NCBI RefSeq assembly: GCF_963678635.1
Contig: NC_087070.1
Location: 496,001 to 560,000, forward strand
Origin: Symsagittifera roscoffensis
Taxonomy: Eukaryota; Xenacoelomorpha; Acoela; Convolutidae
DNA length: 64,000 nucleotides
Direction: 5' to 3'
Positions within the stretch are counted from its first letter, which is position 1. Every line of letters begins with the position of its first letter. Under the pieces are notes generated by a model, which saw only the letters and a program-made list of their open reading frames with translations, ran no database searches and was not told the DNA's origin. Position numbers and translations under genes: made by a program. This document shows positions 8,604 through 20,802 of this stretch, piece after piece.

Positions 8604-10313
8604 AAATCACCAAAAACGGAACACCAGTTGATTAGCTTCCTGGGTTTTTCGATCTACTACAGGGAATTCATCAAGGGCTATGCGGACAAGGTATACCCGA
8701 TGCAACAATTAATGAGACACAAAGGCAAAAAGTTCACATGGAACAACGCAGCAGAAGAATCATTCCAGAGAACAAAGAAAGAGTTGTGCGAGGCACCGGT
8801 GTTAGGGATGCCAACGGAAAAAGGGATGTACGTGTTGGATACGGACGCGTCGGTAGTCGCGATTTCTGGAATTCTCCATCAAGAACAAGAATGGAACGGG
8901 AAGACAGTCTTAAGACCAATAGCATACGGGAGCAAAGTCTTTAGTGACACAGAAATGAAGTACGGGGCGCCGAAAGCAGAGATGTTCGCGGTAGTTACTT
9001 TTGTCGAGAAATACAGAGCATACTTAGGCAGTGAACCGTTCAAGCTGCGGGTCGACAACAGGGCACTCAGCTGGCTGAAGACGTACTCGATGGACCAGAG
9101 CTACATTGGGAGATGGATAGTTCGCCTGGATGGGTACAACATGATAATTGAGCATAGAACTAGGGACAAACATCAGAATGCCGATAGCTTGAGTAAGAAG
9201 ACGGAGTTCTACGAGAGGCAGGAACAGAGGGAGGCGGACAGGCCCGAGATTAAAGATGGCTTCTCCTTCATGGACAAAGAAACGCATGACAGTCTTCCAC
9301 TCACGAGATGGCTAGACAAGTCAGGCAAACCGATAGAAGATCACCCCGAATTACCAGAAGAGCCCCAAAAGAATAAAATCTTGAAGAAGAAACGAGCGAT
9401 ACCGATAGAGATAATGCTCAAGTCAAAAATCGTGAGAGAGACGCTCAAGGCAAAAGGTTATGATCTCAACCAGGTGGAAACGGGAGATACTCAGGTAGAT
9501 GAAGACTTGTGGAGATTACTTGAGAAACTGGCAGATGATAAACCCGTGAACTTAGGAAAGAGTAGGGAGGAACCGGAAGTCACGATACTGCGAAGGAGTG
9601 AGACAGTTGGCAATGCAGACTCTCCAAGAGGAAGCGGTACTGATGGCAAAGAAGTCGTGCGGTCACTGGTTGACAATATCCCTGATAACATACTTGAGCG
9701 GACTCAGGTTAGGAAGAAGAAAGTGGCGTTTAAGGAAGAAGCTGAACACCTGGGACTAGGTCAAGAGTCCGGGGAGTGGTCCACGTCCACGGAAGAAGAA
9801 GAAACCGGAGAAGAGAAATTGTCCGGGGAGTGTGAAGAATGGGATGAAGATTCGGAAAAGAGCAGCGATGATCAGGATAGTCTATGCATGATACTGGCAG
9901 AGGAGAAGATGAGACACCGCGACAGGGAGCTACAAACAGATCCCTCATCAGAAACGTACAACTCGGATGAACAAGAAGTACAAGGAGAAGAAGAGCTTGA
10001 GGAAATTGCGGTGTCGAGGAAACCATTCAGGGAACTATCATGCAACTCAAATGTCAGAACAAATCTGGGGGCAGAAGATGATATGAAGATCGTGAAGAGG
10101 ATAATATGCGTGAAGCTGAATGATGACATCTACAACCCTGGGGAAATGAATGGACAGATCATGGCACTAAAGGAACATGTCAAAGCGAGATATAGGCTGT
10201 CGGACCTGATAAGAGCCCAAAAGAATGACAAGATGACAAGTAACCTCTCCAAATGGATCCGGAGGGGTCCAAAGAGAAAAGGGAACTCGAAGAAGACAGC
10301 TACAAGATCTTGA
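8604..10313 (+). CDS. RT thumb, RNase H and acidic spacer, copy 2
   Basis: Nearly identical to 2347-4059, with small changes (for example N to S in the acidic run, and one codon fewer near 10238). RNase H motifs DTDAS, VDNRALSWL and NADSLSKK are all kept. It ends at the same shifted stop. It shares its private changes with copy 3 rather than copy 1. Confidence 0.85.
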   Translation, partial: KSPKTEHQLISFLGFSIYYREFIKGYADKVYPMQQLMRHKGKKFTWNNAAEESFQRTKKELCEAPVLGMPTEKGMYVLDTDASVVAISGILHQEQEWNGKTVLRPIAYGSKVFSDTEMKYGAPKAEMFAVVTFVEKYRAYLGSEPFKLRVDNRALSWLKTYSMDQSYIGRWIVRLDGYNMIIEHRTRDKHQNADSLSKKTEFYERQEQREADRPEIKDGFSFMDKETHDSLPLTRWLDKSGKPIEDHPELPEEPQKNKILKKKRAIPIEIMLKSKIVRETLKAKGYDLNQVETGDTQVDEDLWRLLEKLADDKPVNLGKSREEPEVTILRRSETVGNADSPRGSGTDGKEVVRSLVDNIPDNILERTQVRKKKVAFKEEAEHLGLGQESGEWSTSTEEEETGEEKLSGECEEWDEDSEKSSDDQDSLCMILAEEKMRHRDRELQTDPSSETYNSDEQEVQGEEELEEIAVSRKPFRELSCNSNVRTNLGAEDDMKIVKRIICVKLNDDIYNPGEMNGQIMALKEHVKARYRLSDLIRAQKNDKMTSNLSKWIRRGPKRKGNSKKTATRS

Positions 10314-10403
10314 GCCAGTTCTACAAAGAAAAGAAAGATTTACTCTATCACACAGCTGACGGCGTGGTAGCGTGCAAGAGAAAAGATGAGGAGAAGATTT
10401 TAC

Positions 10404-11016
10404 ACAACACAACCTCATCATATTACCACAGTTGTATCAGAAGGAGATGTTATTCAGATCGCACGATCAGATGGGGCACCAGGGGATAGACAAAGTGCAA
10501 CAGAGAATACTTCACAAGTTTGATTGGCCAGGATTGAGGAAAGCTTGCGAGGGATGGGTGAATGCATGCCTGGCATGCCTGCAGGTAAAAGACCCAAGGA
10601 AGATGAAGTTCCCACTCAAGTCCGTTGAGAGCTCGGAGTTTAACGAGGTGGTGCAGATAGACCATCAAAAGATCTGCATGACGGAGTCGGGATATAACCA
10701 GATACTGGTTATAATAGATCACTTCACAAAGTTGGCAGAAGCAGTTCCGTGTCAGACAGCCTCAGCAGAGGAGACTTGTGACCACCTGATAACGCATTGG
10801 ATATCACGATATGGTTGTCCAATGACTTTTCAGTCAGACAACGGCAAAGCCTTTGTGGTGGACTTGACAAAAGAATTGATGAAGAGGTCGCACATTGCTC
10901 AAGCACACTCGACAACCTACCATCCTCAGACCAACGAGCTGGTAGAGAGACATAATAGAACGTTGGTGAATATGTTGAGGGTATACTGCTCAAGATTACA
11001 TGACGGACTGGGATAA
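10404..11016 (+). CDS. Integrase zinc finger and catalytic core, copy 2
   Basis: Carries the complete set in one frame: H-x-H (RSHDQMGHQG), CxxC (CLACLQ), Asp in VQIDHQK, Asp in QSDNGKAF and Glu in NELVERHNRT, so the D,D-35-E triad is present, unlike copy 1. The N-terminal part before 10404 lies in another frame. It ends at 11014-11016 where an indel shared by all copies shifts the frame into the C-terminal ORF that starts at 11000. Confidence 0.85.
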
Positions 11017-12629
11017 ATATCTGCCGCAAGTCGTAGGGGCCTACAACAGTACGCAACACTCAACAACGGGCATCAGTCCTTTCATGATGTTGACGGGCAA
11101 TGAGAGAGCAATGTCCCTGACATTCTTTTACCCGGAATACAAAGAGAAGAGAACGTCACCTCAAGTTTACGTGAAAGAAGCGATCAGGAGACAGCCGGAA
11201 CTAAACGAACTCTGCAGGAGGAACACTGCGCGAGCACAAATGAGACAGCGCAAGAAATATGATGAAAAGATATTACAGGCGAAGCCATATGAAGTGGGCC
11301 AGTACGTGTGGGTCTTCCAGAATGTCATACCGCCCAAAGGGACAAAGAAACTACTTAATAAATGGAGAGGAAGTTCATCAACAAGGACGGTTCTACCGCT
11401 TGAGTACGGGGCGAACAGCACATTATGAAAATCTGAAGCATCACGTCCCATCCCCAGAGTACTGGTGTATACCACAGGACATGGAGAGACTTGAGTACCT
11501 ACTGGTGGAGCCAGCGTGTGAAGTGAACGAAAGAGGCACCAGAGAGAAAAATGCTGGCAACGAGAACTTGAGTTTGGATGACAATGAAAAGATAGAAGCG
11601 GACTATGAGGCGGAATCCATTGTGGAAGAAGACTGGAACGATCCGGAGCAGGGTGAGGTGCCGAAGTGGACAGAACCAGACTTACCAATACCAGCGTGGA
11701 CAAGGAGTGGCAATCGCAAACGGACAGGCATGAGGTACAACAGGTACGGAGATGATTTCCTGATTGATAAAGTACAGCCCGATGACCTAAGCAAAGAGCT
11801 ACTAATTGTGGGCGAAATGGCAGCCGATGATGAATGGCAAATTATCAAGGATAATGAACTCTATCCGCAGGAAGACTACTCGACACCAGAACGGGAGACA
11901 GATTTGGAACAGAGCGAGATAGAGAGGAGGGAGAATACGAACTTGAGGATATTAGAATGGATGCGCGATGTCAAGAACGGAAGCGGCGAAGGACAAAGCA
12001 TACAACAAATTGACGTATCAGCGGGAAAGCACATGAAAACTGAGGATCCCCTCTTCGGCTGGACAGCAACAGACAGGCCGCTCGAGATTCCACCAGATAA
12101 TTTAGACCCAGCACCATCGACGGGGACGTCGATAAATATTTTTCTCCGGGGAGTGGGAGTAGGACTTACCCATACCGAAAAATTGATGACAAAAAAACTC
12201 AGGGAAGTGAGAGAAACGAGCGGACTGGAACTGGATGGGAAGGAGGCTGAGCCTACCATAGGACGGAAATTCAAAACGAAGTTTGAAATACCCAACGAAT
12301 ACTCGGAGAACATCCTGATAACGGATAGCGACTTCATTCTGTCAAACAGGAATAGCGCAATCTGTATCACGGCGGATATGAGTTTCAAATCAAGACTTGA
12401 GGCCGACTTTAAGAGAGAGTACCAGAACGTGGAGTTTCTGTTTAGACAGAGACCGGGGCTGGGAGGAATGGCTGCGCTTCCACCATCAGTAGCACAAGTC
12501 CCAGGCAAATACATGTGCTTCTTGGTGACGAGGGTCAGTGAAAGGAACACGATCGATCCTGAACACGTGATGTTGGCACTAACGAAACTGCGGGACTTCA
12601 TGATCGAAAGAAGAATAACAGAGGTATGA
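11000..12629 (+). pseudogene. Integrase C-terminus and truncated macrodomain, copy 2
   Basis: Counterpart of 4726-6501. A 16-bp deletion after GGAGAGGA near 11370 shifts the frame, so the first part ends at 11428 and the rest continues in the frame open from 11259. The macrodomain then meets a TGA at 12627-12629 (TCA in copy 1), losing the last strand and helix; the missing codons remain at 12630-12761. Copy 3 has the same deletion and the same stop. Confidence 0.8.
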
Positions 12630-12758
12630 ATGCCGGTCTACGACCCGAACAGGGGCAAACTGAGCCCAAGGGAACTATATGCTATCCTACACGTGGTCTT
12701 TGCGGAAACGGAGATAATGGTACATCTGCACAAGAAATACTACCTGAGTATCGCCTAA

Positions 12759-13281
12759 GTCAGGTACATGGGGGTCTTGAGTTGGGCATAAAGGGATCTC
12801 AAGTTAGGTGTTGGGGTACGGAACAGGTAAAAGGATCTTAAAAGTGATTGGCATGACAATTAAATTTTAAATGATTGATGGTGCTAAAACATAAAATGAA
12901 TCTGCATGCTCTTAGAAAACTTCCAATTGAATTATTTTAGTAGAACGAAAAGGATAAGGTTTTAACTATAATGGCAGGGGGGGTTTTAGGTTAGGAACAT
13001 AGCATGTCAGTCTAAAGATCAGGTTTTATTTTCAGATTGATTTGGTAAAGTCAAATTGACTACCCAACTATACTCAACTGAAAGAAAAAGAAGGTCTTCA
13101 ACGAACCCACAGTCAAACAACACTCGAAGAAGTTAACTTTCAAGCACTCAAGTTGGTACGCTAGTTCTCAAGTTGGTACGGTAATTCTCAAGTTGGTACG
13201 GTAAATCTCAAGTTGGTACGGTAAATCTCAAGTTGGTACGGTAAATCTGAAGTTGGTACGTGCGCAAGATCATCCAGAAAA
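12759..13281 (+). promoter_or_regulatory. LTR-type junction region, copy 2
   Basis: I saw no differences from 6502-7024 on reading, including the six-unit 20-bp minisatellite at 13148-13260. It differs from the copy 3 region at several bases. It lies between the pol remnant and the second gag. Confidence 0.6.
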
Positions 13282-14547
13282 ATGGCAGATCGATTTTGGA
13301 AATCCATGCCCGCGGCTCTGAAGAGGCCCACGCTTGATGAGCTATACAGACGCCTGAGGGATCTGGAGTACACCCAAGTGGATGAGGGAATGGCGGTGAT
13401 GCTGAACACCATCCTCCAATTGGAAGAGCAGGGCGAATGCAGGGAGTCTGCAACAGAAGCGATTCTAATGGTCGGCTACACCACTGATGGAATATCCAAC
13501 CAAGAGCAAACCAGATGGTTGTCTTGGAATGTGGATGGAGGAGTGAGGGGATTCGACTTGGCGAGGAATCCTGGCTTGAGCAATAACACCGAGTATGGCG
13601 CAGGGGAGTTCCCACTACCAATCAGACCATCAGCAAGATCAGCGGGCCAGAGCACGAGTAAGACACCATCTATGACGCGAGCACAACAAACGGAAGAGGC
13701 GTATCCGGACCTCAGTAGTCTGAAAAGAGAACTTGAGAGGACACAGAGGGAGAGGAACAAGGCGAACCTCGACCGGTATCAAGCGAAGCTCGAGAGAGAT
13801 CAGGCGAACCTGGAGAGAGACCAGGCGGTCATCGAAAAGGACCAAGCGCGGAGGGAACTTGATATGCTGAAGGCCGAGCATCAGCAAGAACGAAGGGTGC
13901 GAGAGAATGCCGCGAATTGGGAACAGCTGAAGTCGGAACTTGAGAGAATCCAGCAGCGACAGCGCGAGCTCGACATGCAAAAGGGAGCCAGGCCCAAGGA
14001 GCGAATGGCCGCCGGTTCAAGACCAGAGTCACGTATGGAGGTGGATGAAGCTCCCAGATCGAAGGGACGGTTTAACCTTGACCGCGCGGCTCAGGAACAC
14101 ATGAACGAAGGGTTGGAGGTATGGATACCGACTGAGTCAACGTCCTCCCTGCGTGGCCTAGAGACACAACCGATACGCCCATTGATGGACGTCGCACTGG
14201 CGAGGTATACTCCGAGTTCAACCCCGAGCAGCAGTCAGGTGAGCGGCAGCTCGTCACGTCTGAAACAATTGAACGAGAGACTACAACTAAGAAATCGTGA
14301 GAGTCCAGCAAGAGTGGAGCTACCCCCGACTTGGAGGGAGCAACCGATCAGGAGTGTGGTAATCTCAAGTTACAAGAAGAACACGGAGGGCAGGTACCAC
14401 AGGCACAATCGCATGGATTGGAGCACAGCACAAAGAGTCAAGAGGGATTGCTTTCATGACGCGGCATGGGTGGAATACCACACGCAGCCACGTGTACCAG
14501 AGGGTGCGGTCCACGTAATCATAGGGACAGCCTGCTGCGGGTGCTGA
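13282..14547 (+). CDS. Gag-like protein, copy 2
   Basis: The translation is identical to the gag at 7025-8290 over all 421 residues: same ATG after the minisatellite, same coiled coil, same stop inside the -1 overlapping GDSL motif. It is followed by the same deletion junction at 14590/14591. Confidence 0.7.
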   Translation: MADRFWKSMPAALKRPTLDELYRRLRDLEYTQVDEGMAVMLNTILQLEEQGECRESATEAILMVGYTTDGISNQEQTRWLSWNVDGGVRGFDLARNPGLSNNTEYGAGEFPLPIRPSARSAGQSTSKTPSMTRAQQTEEAYPDLSSLKRELERTQRERNKANLDRYQAKLERDQANLERDQAVIEKDQARRELDMLKAEHQQERRVRENAANWEQLKSELERIQQRQRELDMQKGARPKERMAAGSRPESRMEVDEAPRSKGRFNLDRAAQEHMNEGLEVWIPTESTSSLRGLETQPIRPLMDVALARYTPSSTPSSSQVSGSSSRLKQLNERLQLRNRESPARVELPPTWREQPIRSVVISSYKKNTEGRYHRHNRMDWSTAQRVKRDCFHDAAWVEYHTQPRVPEGAVHVIIGTACCGC

Positions 14548-14563
14548 CCAGGATTCAATCGCA

Positions 14564-14860
14564 TTGGCAGACTGGGATCTTGAGTTTCGCCGGTTGATGG
14601 CACATGCGCTGATAGGTGTGACAAAGAAGTACGGCAATCTGATAATGTGCTATGTGGATGACGTGGTAATAGCGACGCCCACACTAGAAGACCACATCGA
14701 GCGACTGGACGTGGTGTTTGCATGTATGAAGAGGTCGGAGCTAAAGTGTAAACGGTCAAAGTGCGAGATACTCAAGGATTCGATAAAATACTTGGGCAGA
14801 ATGGTGGACAGGCACGGCATCAGACCGGATCCAGATGCAGTGGAAGCAGTTCTAACTTGA
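14564..14860 (+). pseudogene. RT C-terminal fragment, copy 3
   Basis: Same fusion as 8307-8603: RT restarts just before YVDD, lacking the first catalytic motif, and ends at the shared TGA 14858-14860. Confidence 0.85.
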
Positions 14861-16570
14861 AAATCACCAAAAACGGAACACCAGTTGATTAGCTTCCTGG
14901 GTTTTTCGATCTACTACAGGGAATTCATCAAGGGCTATGCGGACAAGGTATACCCGATGCAACAATTAATGAGACACAAAGGCAAAAAGTTCACATGGAA
15001 CAACGCAGCAGAAGAATCATTCCAGAGAACAAAGAAAGAGTTGTGCGAGGCACCGGTGTTAGGGATGCCAACGGAAAAAGGGATGTACGTGTTGGATACG
15101 GACGCGTCGGTAGTCGCGATTTCTGGAATTCTCCATCAAGAACAAGAATGGAACGGGAAGACAGTCTTAAGACCAATAGCATACGGGAGCAAAGTCTTTA
15201 GTGACACAGAAATGAAGTACGGGGCGCCGAAAGCAGAGATGTTCGCGGTAGTTACTTTTGTCGAGAAATACAGAGCATACTTAGGCAGTGAACCGTTCAA
15301 GCTGCGGGTCGACAACAGGGCACTCAGCTGGCTGAAGACGTACTCGATGGACCAGAGCTACATTGGGAGATGGATAGTTCGCCTGGATGGGTACAACATG
15401 ATAATTGAGCATAGAACTAGGGACAAACATCAGAATGCCGATAGCTTGAGTAAGAAGACGGAGTTCTACGAGAGGCAGGAACAGAGGGAGGCGGACAGGC
15501 CCGAGATTAAAGATGGCTTCTCCTTCATGGACAAAGAAACGCATGACAGTCTTCCACTCACGAGATGGCTAGACAAGTCAGGCAAACCGATAGAAGATCA
15601 CCCCGAATTACCAGAAGAGCCCCAAAAGAATAAAATCTTGAAGAAGAAACGAGCGATACCGATAGAGATAATGCTCAAGTCAAAAATCGTGAGAGAGACG
15701 CTCAAGGCAAAAGGTTATGATCTCAACCAGGTGGAAACGGGAGATACTCAGGTAGATGAAGACTTGTGGAGATTACTTGAGAAACTGGCAGATGATAAAC
15801 CCGTGAACTTAGGAAAGAGTAGGGAGGAACCGGAAGTCACGATACTGCGAAGGAGTGAGACAGTTGGCAATGCAGACTCTCCAAGAGGAAGCGGTACTGA
15901 TGGCAAAGAAGTCGTGCGGTCACTGGTTGACAATATCCCTGATAACATACTTGAGCGGACTCAGGTTAGGAAGAAGAAAGTGGCGTTTAAGGAAGAAGCT
16001 GAACACCTGGGACTAGGTCAAGAGTCCGGGGAGTGGTCCACGTCCACGGAAGAAGAAGAAACCGGAGAAGAGAAATTGTCCGGGGAGTGTGAAGAATGGG
16101 ATGAAGATTCGGAAAAGAGCAGCGATGATCAGGATAGTCTATGCATGATACTGGCAGAGGAGAAGATGAGACACCGCGACAGGGAGCTACAAACAGATCC
16201 CTCATCAGAAACGTACAACTCGGATGAACAAGAAGTACAAGGAGAAGAAGAGCTTGAGGAAATTGCGGTGTCGAGGAAACCATTCAGGGAACTATCATGC
16301 AACTCAAATGTCAGAACAAATCTGGGGGCAGAAGATGATATGAAGATCGTGAAGAGGATAATATGCGTGAAGCTGAATGATGACATCTACAACCCTGGGG
16401 AAATGAATGGACAGATCATGGCACTAAAGGAACATGTCAAAGCGAGATATAGGCTGTCGGACCTGATAAGAGCCCAAAAGAATGACAAGATGACAAGTAA
16501 CCTCTCCAAATGGATCCGGAGGGGTCCAAAGAGAAAAGGGAACTCGAAGAAGACAGCTACAAGATCTTGA
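14861..16570 (+). CDS. RT thumb, RNase H and acidic spacer, copy 3
   Basis: Translation identical to copy 2 (8604-10313), with the RNase H acidic motifs intact and the same terminal frame change. The identity contrasts with several differences from copy 1. Confidence 0.85.
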   Translation, partial: KSPKTEHQLISFLGFSIYYREFIKGYADKVYPMQQLMRHKGKKFTWNNAAEESFQRTKKELCEAPVLGMPTEKGMYVLDTDASVVAISGILHQEQEWNGKTVLRPIAYGSKVFSDTEMKYGAPKAEMFAVVTFVEKYRAYLGSEPFKLRVDNRALSWLKTYSMDQSYIGRWIVRLDGYNMIIEHRTRDKHQNADSLSKKTEFYERQEQREADRPEIKDGFSFMDKETHDSLPLTRWLDKSGKPIEDHPELPEEPQKNKILKKKRAIPIEIMLKSKIVRETLKAKGYDLNQVETGDTQVDEDLWRLLEKLADDKPVNLGKSREEPEVTILRRSETVGNADSPRGSGTDGKEVVRSLVDNIPDNILERTQVRKKKVAFKEEAEHLGLGQESGEWSTSTEEEETGEEKLSGECEEWDEDSEKSSDDQDSLCMILAEEKMRHRDRELQTDPSSETYNSDEQEVQGEEELEEIAVSRKPFRELSCNSNVRTNLGAEDDMKIVKRIICVKLNDDIYNPGEMNGQIMALKEHVKARYRLSDLIRAQKNDKMTSNLSKWIRRGPKRKGNSKKTATRS

Positions 16571-16660
16571 GCCAGTTCTACAAAGAAAAGAAAGATTTAC
16601 TCTATCACACAGCTGACGGCGTGGTAGCGTGCAAGAGAAAAGATGAGGAGAAGATTTTAC

Positions 16661-17273
16661 ACAACACAACCTCATCATATTACCACAATTGTATCAGAAG
16701 GAGGTGTTATTCAGATCGCACGATCAGATGGGGCACCAGGGGATAGACAAAGTGCAACAGAGAATACTTCACAAGTTTGATTGGCCAGGATTGAGGAAAG
16801 CTTGCGAGGGATGGGTGAATGCATGCCTGGCATGCCTGCAGGTAAAAGACCCAAGGAAGATGAAGTTCCCACTCAAGTCCGTTGAGAGCTCGGAGTTTAA
16901 CGAGGTGGTGCAGATAGACCATCAAAAGATCTGCATGACGGAGTCGGGATATAACCAGATACTGGTTATAATAGATCACTTCACAAAGTTGGCAGAAGCA
17001 GTTCCGTGTCAGACAGCCTCAGCAGAGGAGACTTGTGACCACCTGATAACGCATTGGATATCACGATATGGTTGTCCAATGACTTTTCAGTCAGACAACG
17101 GCAAAACCTTTGTGGTGGACTGGACAAAAGAATTGATGAAGAGGTCGCACATTGCTCAAGCACACTCGACAACCTACCATCCTCAGACCAACGAGCTGGT
17201 AGAGAGACATAATAGAACGTTGGTGAATATGTTGAGGGTATACTGCTCAAGATTACATGACGGACTGGGATAA
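16661..17273 (+). CDS. Integrase zinc finger and catalytic core, copy 3
   Basis: Same as copy 2 with a few substitutions (SDNGKTF for SDNGKAF; VDWTKEL for VDLTKEL). The zinc-binding H and C pairs and the D,D,E residues are present. It ends at the shared frame change, and the C-terminal frame starts at 17257. Confidence 0.85.
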
Positions 17274-18885
17274 ATATCTGCCGCAAGTCGTAGGGGCCTA
17301 CAACAGTACGCAACACTCAACAACGGGCATCAGTCCTTTCATGATGTTGACGGGCAATGAGAGAGCAATGTCCCTGACATTCTTTTACCCGGAATACAAA
17401 GAGAAGAGAACGTCACCTCAAGCTTACGTGAAAGAAGCGATCAGGAGACAGCCGGAACTAAACGAACTCTGCAGGAGGAACACTGCGCGAGCACAAATGA
17501 GACAGCGCAAGAAATATGATGAAAAGATATTACAGGCGAAGCCATATGAAGTGGGCCAGTACGTGTGGGTCTTCCAGAATGTCATACCGCCCAAAGGGAC
17601 AAAGAAACTACTTAATAAATGGAGAGGAAGTTCATCAACAAGGACGGTTCTACCGCTTGAGTACGGGGCGAACAGCACATTATGAAAATCTGAAGCATCA
17701 CGTCCCATCCCCAGAGTACTGGTGTATACCACAGGACATGGAGAGATTGAGTACCTACTGGTGGAGCCAGCGTGTGAAGTGAACGAAAGAGGCACCAGAG
17801 AGAAAAATGCTGGCAACGAGAACTTGAGTTTGGATGACAATGAAAAGATAGAAGCGGACTATGAGGCGGAATCCATTGTGGAAGAAGACTGGAACGATCC
17901 GGAGCAGGGTGAGGTGCCGAAGTGGACAGAACCAGACTTACCAATACCAGCGTGGACAAGGAGTGGCAATCGCAAACGGACAGGCATGAGGTACAACAGG
18001 TACGGAGATGATTTCCTGATTGATAAAATACAGCCCGATGACCTAAGCAAAGAGCTACTAATTGTGGGCGAAATGGCAGCCGATGATGAATGGCAAATTA
18101 TCAAGGATAATGAACTCTATCCGCAGGAAGACTACTCGACACCAGAACGGGAGACAGATTTGGAACAGAGCGAGATAGAGAGGAGGGAGAATACGAACTT
18201 GAGGATATTAGAATGGATGCGCGATGTCAAGGACGGAAGCGGCGAAGGACAAAGCATACAACAAATTGACGTATCAGCGGGAAAGCACATGAAAACTGAG
18301 GATCCCCTCTTCGGCTGGACAGCAACAGACAGGCCGCTCGAGATTCCACCAGATAATTTAGACCCAGCACCATCGACGGGGACGTCGATAAATATTTTTC
18401 TCCGGGGAGTGGGAGTAGGACTTACCCATACCGAAAAATTGATTATAAAAAAACTCAGGGAAGTGAGAGAAACGAGCGGACTGGAACTGGATGGGAAGGA
18501 GGCTGAGCCTACCATAGGACGGAAATTCAAAACGAAGTTTGAAATACCCAACGAATACTCGGAGAACATCCTGATAACGGATAGCGACTTCATTCTGTCA
18601 AACAGGAATAGCGCAATCTATATCACGGCGGATATGAGTTTCAAATCAAGACTTGAGGCCGACTTTAAGAGAGAGTACCAGAACGTGGAGTTTCTGTTTA
18701 GACAGAGACCGGGGCTGGGAGGAATGGCTGCGCTTCCACCATCAGTAGCACAAGTCCCAGGCAAATACATGTGCTTCTTGGTGACGAGGGTCAGTGAAAG
18801 GAACACGATCGATCCTGAACACGTGATGTTGGCACTAACGAAACTGCGGGACTTCATGATCGAAAGAAGAATAACAGAGGTATGA
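17257..18885 (+). pseudogene. Integrase C-terminus and truncated macrodomain, copy 3
   Basis: Carries the same 16-bp deletion as copy 2 and an extra 1-bp loss near 17746 (GAGATTGAG against GAGACTTGAG), so three frames are needed (17257-17685, 17516-17782, 17722-18885). The macrodomain stops at TGA 18883-18885; leftover codons run to 19014. Confidence 0.8.
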
Positions 18886-19013
18886 ATGCCGGTCTACGAC
18901 CCGAACAGGGGCAAACTGAGCCCAAGGGAACTATATGCTATCCTACACGTGGTCTTCGCGGAAACGGAGATAATGGTACATCTGCACAAGAAATACTACC
19001 TGAGTATCGCCTA

Positions 19014-19536
19014 AGTCAGGTACATGGGGGTCTTGAGTTGGGCATAAAGGGATCTCAAGTTAGGTGTTGGGGTACGGAACAGGTAAAAGTATCTTAAAAG
19101 TGATTGGCATGACAATTGAATTTTAAATGACTGATGGTGCTAAAACATAAAATGAATCTGCATGCTCTTAGAAAACTTCCAATTGAATTATTTTAGTAGA
19201 ACGAAAAGGATAAGGTTTTAACTATAATGGCAGGGGGGTTTTAGGTTAGGAACGTAGCATGTCAGTCTAAAGATCAGGTTTTATTTTCAGATTGATTTGG
19301 TAAAGTCAAATTGACTACCCAACTATACTCAACTGAAAGAAAAAGAAGGTCTTCAACGAACCCACAGTCAAACAACACTCGAAGAAGTTAACTTTCAAGC
19401 ACTCAAGTTGGTACGCTAGTTCTCAAGTTGGTACGGTAATTCTCAAGTTGGTACGGTAAATCTCAAGTTGATACGGTAAATCTCAAGTTGGTACGGTAAA
19501 TCTGAAGTTGGTACGTGCGCAAGATCATCCAGAAAA
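19014..19536 (+). promoter_or_regulatory. LTR-type junction region, copy 3
   Basis: Same layout as the two other junction regions, but with its own substitutions (for example AATTGAATTTTAAATGACTG), one G fewer in the G-run and one base change in a minisatellite unit. It is the most diverged of the three. Confidence 0.6.
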
Positions 19537-20802
19537 ATGGCAGATCGATTTTGGAAATCCATGCCCGCGGCTCTGAAGAGGCCCACGCTTGATGAGCTAT
19601 ACAGACGCCTGAGGGATCTGGATTACACCCAAGTGGATGAGAGAATGGCGGTGATGCTGAACAGCATCCTCCAATTGGAAGAGCAGGGCGAATGCAGGGA
19701 GTCTGCAACAGAAGCGATTCTAATGGTCGGCTACACCACTGATGAAATATCCAACCAAGAGCAAACCAGATGATTGTCTTGGAATGTGGATGGAGGAGTG
19801 AGGGGATTCGACTTGGCGAGGAATCCTGGCTTGAGCAATAACACCGAGTATGGCGCAGGGGAGTTTCCACTACCAATCAGACCATCAGCAAGATCAGCGG
19901 GCCAGAGCACGAGTAAGACACCATCTATGACGCGAGCACAACAAACGGAAGAGGCGTATCCGGACCTCAGTAGTCTGAAAAGAGAACTTGAGAGGACACA
20001 GAGGGAGAGGAACAAGGCGAACCTCGACCGGTATCAAGCGAAGCTCGAGAGAGATCAGGCGAACCTGGAGAGAGACCAGGCGGTCATCGAAAAGGACCAA
20101 GCGCGGAGGGAACTTGATATGCTGAAGGCCGAGCATCAGCAAGAACGAAGGGTGCGAGAGAATGCCGCGAATTGGGAACAGCTGAAGTCGGAACTTGAGA
20201 GAATCCAGCAGCGACAGCGCGAGCTCGACATGCAAAAGGGAGCCAGGCCCAAGGAGCGAATGGCCGCCGGTTCAAGACCAGAGTCACGTATGGAGGTGGA
20301 TGAAGCTCCCAGATCGAAGGGACGGTTTAACCTTGACCGCGCGGCTCAGGAACACATGAACGAAGGGTTGGAGGTATGGATACCGACTGAGTCAACGTCC
20401 TCCCTGCGTGGCCTAGAGACACAACCGATACGCCCATTGATGGACGTCGCACTGGCGAGGTATACTCCGAGTTCAACCCCGAGCAGCAGTCAGGTGAGCG
20501 GCAGCTCGTCACGTCTGAAACAATTGAACGAGAGACTACAACTAAGAAATCGTGAGAGTCCAGCAAGAGTGGAGCTACCCCCGACTTGGAGGGAGCAACC
20601 GATCAGGAGTGTGGTAATCTCAAGTTACAAGAAGAACACGGAGGGCAGGTACCACAGGCACAATCGCATGGATTGGAGCACAGCACAAAGAGTCAAGAGG
20701 GATTGCTTTCATGACGCGGCATGGGTGGAATACCACACGCAGCCACGTGTACCAGAGGGTGCGGTCCACGTAATCATAGGGACAGCCTGCTGCGGGTGCT
20801 GA
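19537..20802 (+). pseudogene. Gag-like protein, copy 3, with internal stop
   Basis: Same gag, but a G-to-A change makes TGA at 19771-19773 where the others have TGG, splitting it into 19537-19773 and 19774-20802. Several substitutions (D for E, R for G, S for T) set it apart from copies 1 and 2 in the N-terminal part. The coiled-coil part is identical to the others. Confidence 0.75.
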
